From Devosia oryzisoli (GTDB taxonomy: Bacteria; Pseudomonadota; Alphaproteobacteria; Rhizobiales; Devosiaceae): DNA of 64,000 nucleotides. How positions within the stretch are numbered: the stretch's first letter is position 1; each line of letters starts with the position of its first letter. The notes below the pieces were generated by a model that saw nothing but the letters and a program-made list of their open reading frames with translations, had not been told where the DNA came from and searched no databases. Shown here piece by piece: positions 61,794 through 64,000 of this stretch. The translations under genes and the position numbers were made by a program. The stretch lies in contig NZ_JACYFU010000004.1 of NCBI RefSeq assembly GCF_014837245.1, positions 124,001 through 188,000 of the forward strand. The letters run 5' to 3'.

Positions 61794-62667
61794 CGCGGTC
61801 ATCATCGATACCGATCCGGGGCTGGACGACGCCATCGCCATCCTTTTTGCCCTGGGGTGCGGGCGGTTCGACGTGCTGGGGCTGACCAGCGTTGCGGGCA
61901 ATATCGGCATCGAGCAGACGACGGCCAATGCGGGGAGTCTGTTGCGGCTGATGGGCAGTTCTGTGCCGGTGGCGATCGGTGCGGCGCGGCCGTTGCGTCG
62001 CGAGAGCATCGATGAAGCGGCGATCCATGGCGACGACGGGCTGGGCGGGGTCGTTCTAAAGCCGAGCGATGCGCCGCCCCTACCCGATGCCGTGGCGTGG
62101 ATGACCGAACAACTGACGTCGCGGCCGGCACACACCGTCGATGTGCTGGCACTGGGGCCACTCACCAACCTGGCGCGGCTCATCGAGACCCATCCCGAGG
62201 CAGCAGCCCGCATCGGGCGGGTGATCGCCATGGGTGGCGCCATCGATGAAAAGGGCAATGTCGGTCCGAATTCGGAATTCAACTTCGCCTCGGACCCCGA
62301 GGCCTTGCAGGTGGTGCTGGTGGCCCGGCTCGACCTGACGCTGATCCCGCTCGACGTGACCCGCAGGGTGCGCGCGGACGCGGCATATCTCGAAAGCCTT
62401 CGCGGCACGGCGCATGGCGAGGTGGCGGCAGCGTTGCTGCGGGCCTATTTCCACGATGGCCGCGAAAGCCGGCCGCTGCACGATCCGTGCGTCATGCTCT
62501 TTGCGCTGGCGCCCGATATTTTTGCTATCGAGCGCATGCGGCTGGCGGTGGACCTGGTGGACGACCCGGGTGCGATCCGCGTCACCCCTGACGGATGGCC
62601 AGCACAGGTGGCGATGGCGGTCGATACGGAACGCGCGCTGTCGCTGCTGCGCGGCGGTTTTATCTAA
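61786..62667 (+). CDS. Inosine/uridine-preferring nucleoside hydrolase family protein
   Basis: The 293-residue enzyme begins [18 protein letters not shown], the calcium-binding DxDxxxDD signature of nucleoside hydrolases. It continues with [50 protein letters not shown] and [11 protein letters not shown], which supplies the last calcium ligand. It splits ribonucleosides into base and ribose. It is the last gene of the importer group and overlaps the end of the convergent M20D gene by 4 bases. Purine preference is suggested by the adjacent ade. Confidence 0.93.
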   Translation: MSDAVIIDTDPGLDDAIAILFALGCGRFDVLGLTSVAGNIGIEQTTANAGSLLRLMGSSVPVAIGAARPLRRESIDEAAIHGDDGLGGVVLKPSDAPPLPDAVAWMTEQLTSRPAHTVDVLALGPLTNLARLIETHPEAAARIGRVIAMGGAIDEKGNVGPNSEFNFASDPEALQVVLVARLDLTLIPLDVTRRVRADAAYLESLRGTAHGEVAAALLRAYFHDGRESRPLHDPCVMLFALAPDIFAIERMRLAVDLVDDPGAIRVTPDGWPAQVAMAVDTERALSLLRGGFI

Positions 62668-63830
62668 GCCAGTTCCTGCTCCACCAGCGTGGTCCAGAAA
62701 CGGGCGCCGGTCAGGATGGCGGCGTCGTTGAAGTCGTAGCGCGAATTGTGGTGCAGGGCGCCGTCCACGGCCGGGCCGTTGCCAAGCCAGACATAGGCGC
62801 CCGGCACCTCCGCGCCGAAGAAGGCGAAGTCATCGCCGGCTGTCGAGGGCGGGAAATCGGTCACGACGGGCCGGCCGGTTACCGCTGCGGCGGCAGCCAG
62901 GGCGCGACGGGTAGCGTCGGGGTGGTTGACCACCGGCGGGATGCGGCGCTTGAACGTGTACGCGACGTCGATGCCGAAGCTCGCGGCGACGCCCCGCGCC
63001 AGCACCCCGATCTCGGTTTCGAGTTGGTTGCGCACTTCCGGGGTATAGGCCCGGGCGGTGCCGCCGACGCGGACGGTGTCGGGAATGACGTTGAGGGCTT
63101 CGAAATCACCACCGGCAAGGGCGCAGGCGCTGACCACCACCGGCTGCAGCGGGTCGACGCGGCGGGCCACGATGGTGTGGAGCATGGTGAGGAAATGCGC
63201 CGCGGCCGTCACGGCGTCGCGCCCCAGATGCGGCTTGGCGCCATGCGTGCCGATGCCGGTGAAGTTGACCGTCCAGCTGTCGGACGATGCCAGCTGCGGT
63301 CCGGCGACGACCGCCATCTCGTCGGTAGCAAGGCCCGGCATGTTGTGGAGGCCATAGACCGCGTCCACCGGGAAGCGGGCGAAGAAGCCGTCGTCGATGA
63401 TCGCCTTGGCGCCACCCCTGCCCTCTTCGGCCGGCTGGAAGATAAAGTGCACGGTGCCGGAAAAATTGCGGGTGCGCGCCAAGTGACGGGCGGCAGCGAG
63501 CAGCATCACCGTGTGTCCGTCATGGCCGCAGGCATGCATGGCGCCGGCGACGGTCGATTTGTAGTCGCGGTCGGCCAACTCGGGCATGGCGAGCGCGTCC
63601 ATATCGGCGCGCAGGGCAATGCGCCGCGTGCCATCGCCCACCTGCAGCGTGCCGACCACCCCTGTTTTCCCGAGCCCGCGATGCACGGCGATACCGGCCT
63701 CGTCGAGCAGTCGCGCAACAATCGCACTGGTGCGCACTTCTTCAAAGCCCAGCTCGGGATGGCGGTGCAGGTCATGCCGCAGCTCGATCATCGCATCGAG
63801 TTCGAGAGGGGTGTTGTCACCATGCAGCAT
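62664..63830 (-). CDS. M20D-family amidohydrolase (hippurate hydrolase/IAA-amino acid hydrolase type)
   Basis: The 388-residue enzyme has ELRHDLHRHPELGFEE, LRADMDALAMPE, the metal site in HACGHDGHTVMLLAAARHLA, IFQPAEEGRGGAKAIIDDG, YGLHNMPGLA and GTHGAKPHLGRDAV, all standard for M20D. Members hydrolyse N-acyl or N-aryl amino acids. It is convergent with the nucleoside hydrolase gene and probably an independent unit. The start has only a distant GGAG. The natural substrate is unknown. Confidence 0.92.
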   Translation of the reverse strand: MLHGDNTPLELDAMIELRHDLHRHPELGFEEVRTSAIVARLLDEAGIAVHRGLGKTGVVGTLQVGDGTRRIALRADMDALAMPELADRDYKSTVAGAMHACGHDGHTVMLLAAARHLARTRNFSGTVHFIFQPAEEGRGGAKAIIDDGFFARFPVDAVYGLHNMPGLATDEMAVVAGPQLASSDSWTVNFTGIGTHGAKPHLGRDAVTAAAHFLTMLHTIVARRVDPLQPVVVSACALAGGDFEALNVIPDTVRVGGTARAYTPEVRNQLETEIGVLARGVAASFGIDVAYTFKRRIPPVVNHPDATRRALAAAAAVTGRPVVTDFPPSTAGDDFAFFGAEVPGAYVWLGNGPAVDGALHHNSRYDFNDAAILTGARFWTTLVEQELA

Positions 63831-63896
63831 CGGTCGCTAGGGTCTCCACGTTACCGTCAGGCCCTCTAGTAGCCGGGCCAGAGGAAGAGTCAAAGC

Positions 63897-64000
63897 TTGA
63901 GCCATCTCCCCCACGAATATTGGCAGGTGGTCGCACCGGCAGGAACGTATGGCGGTGGCGAGCGGTGGTCGCGCGGTTACCCGGCCACCTTGCCAGATGG
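63897..64000 (+). CDS. Possible start of a further gene (3' truncated)
   Basis: After an in-frame TAG at 63870-63872 a frame stays open to the window's end. From the TTG at 63897 it reads LSHLPHEYWQVVAPAGTYGG, then more protein-like sequence to the end. AGAGGAAGAG lies just upstream. Only 34 codons are visible, so family and function cannot be given and the start is uncertain. Confidence 0.35.
   Translation, partial: MSHLPHEYWQVVAPAGTYGGGERWSRGYPATLPD

Overview
This window is a G+C-rich (mid-60s percent by eye) bacterial chromosome segment with closely packed genes, many ATGA or TGATG overlaps, DUF1236 and YidB-like proteins, PssD/PssE glycosyltransferases and sites resembling EcfG general-stress promoters. 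Together these point to an alphaproteobacterium of the Hyphomicrobiales, perhaps Devosia-like. That placement is inference; no rRNA or other marker gene is present. I recognised no tRNA, rRNA, CRISPR array, insertion sequence or prophage.

Region 1 (1-13497) is an exopolysaccharide locus: a truncated Wzy/ligase, a Wzx-type flippase, a GT2 transferase, a large RTX-repeat glycosidase without a signal peptide, an acyltransferase-3, an unknown protein, a Gfo/Idh/MocA oxidoreductase, the PssD/PssE pair, UDP-glucose dehydrogenase and a UDP-glucuronate epimerase. The polymer probably contains uronic acids. Region 2 (13498-16331) holds three small envelope-type genes; two have GGAAC-N16/17-GTT promoters, and three intrinsic terminators are visible.

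Region 3 (16332-24557) is a type I secretion operon: an HlyD adaptor, an ABC exporter with a long extra N-terminus, and two repetitive proteins that are probably its cargo, opposite a divergent LuxR-type regulator. No TolC-like gene is in the window. Region 4 (24558-27839) has a GNAT-TPR protein, exonuclease III and a small membrane protein.

Region 5 (27840-40090) is a sulfated-compound locus: a formylglycine-generating enzyme with both catalytic cysteines, three Cys-type sulfatases, a CUT1-type sugar ABC importer, and LysR and GntR regulators with palindromic sites beside them.

Region 6 (40091-50440) is the most interesting. A TRAP transporter faces a head-to-tail set made of an XRE regulator, PyrK-like and class 1B PyrD-like subunits, an M20 carbamoyl-amino-acid hydrolase, dihydroorotase and orotate phosphoribosyltransferase. 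This matches the reductive degradation of orotate to aspartate (orotate, dihydroorotate, N-carbamoyl-aspartate, aspartate). Four copies of one 8-4-8 palindrome lie upstream of the regulator, pyrK, dctP and a small unknown gene, so I propose one regulon. Region 7 (50841-63830) is a purine/nucleoside salvage region: two adenine-deaminase homologues, a PotABCD-type ABC importer, an MTA/SAH-deaminase-type amidohydrolase, a nucleoside hydrolase and two M20 hydrolases. The last 100 bases may begin another gene.
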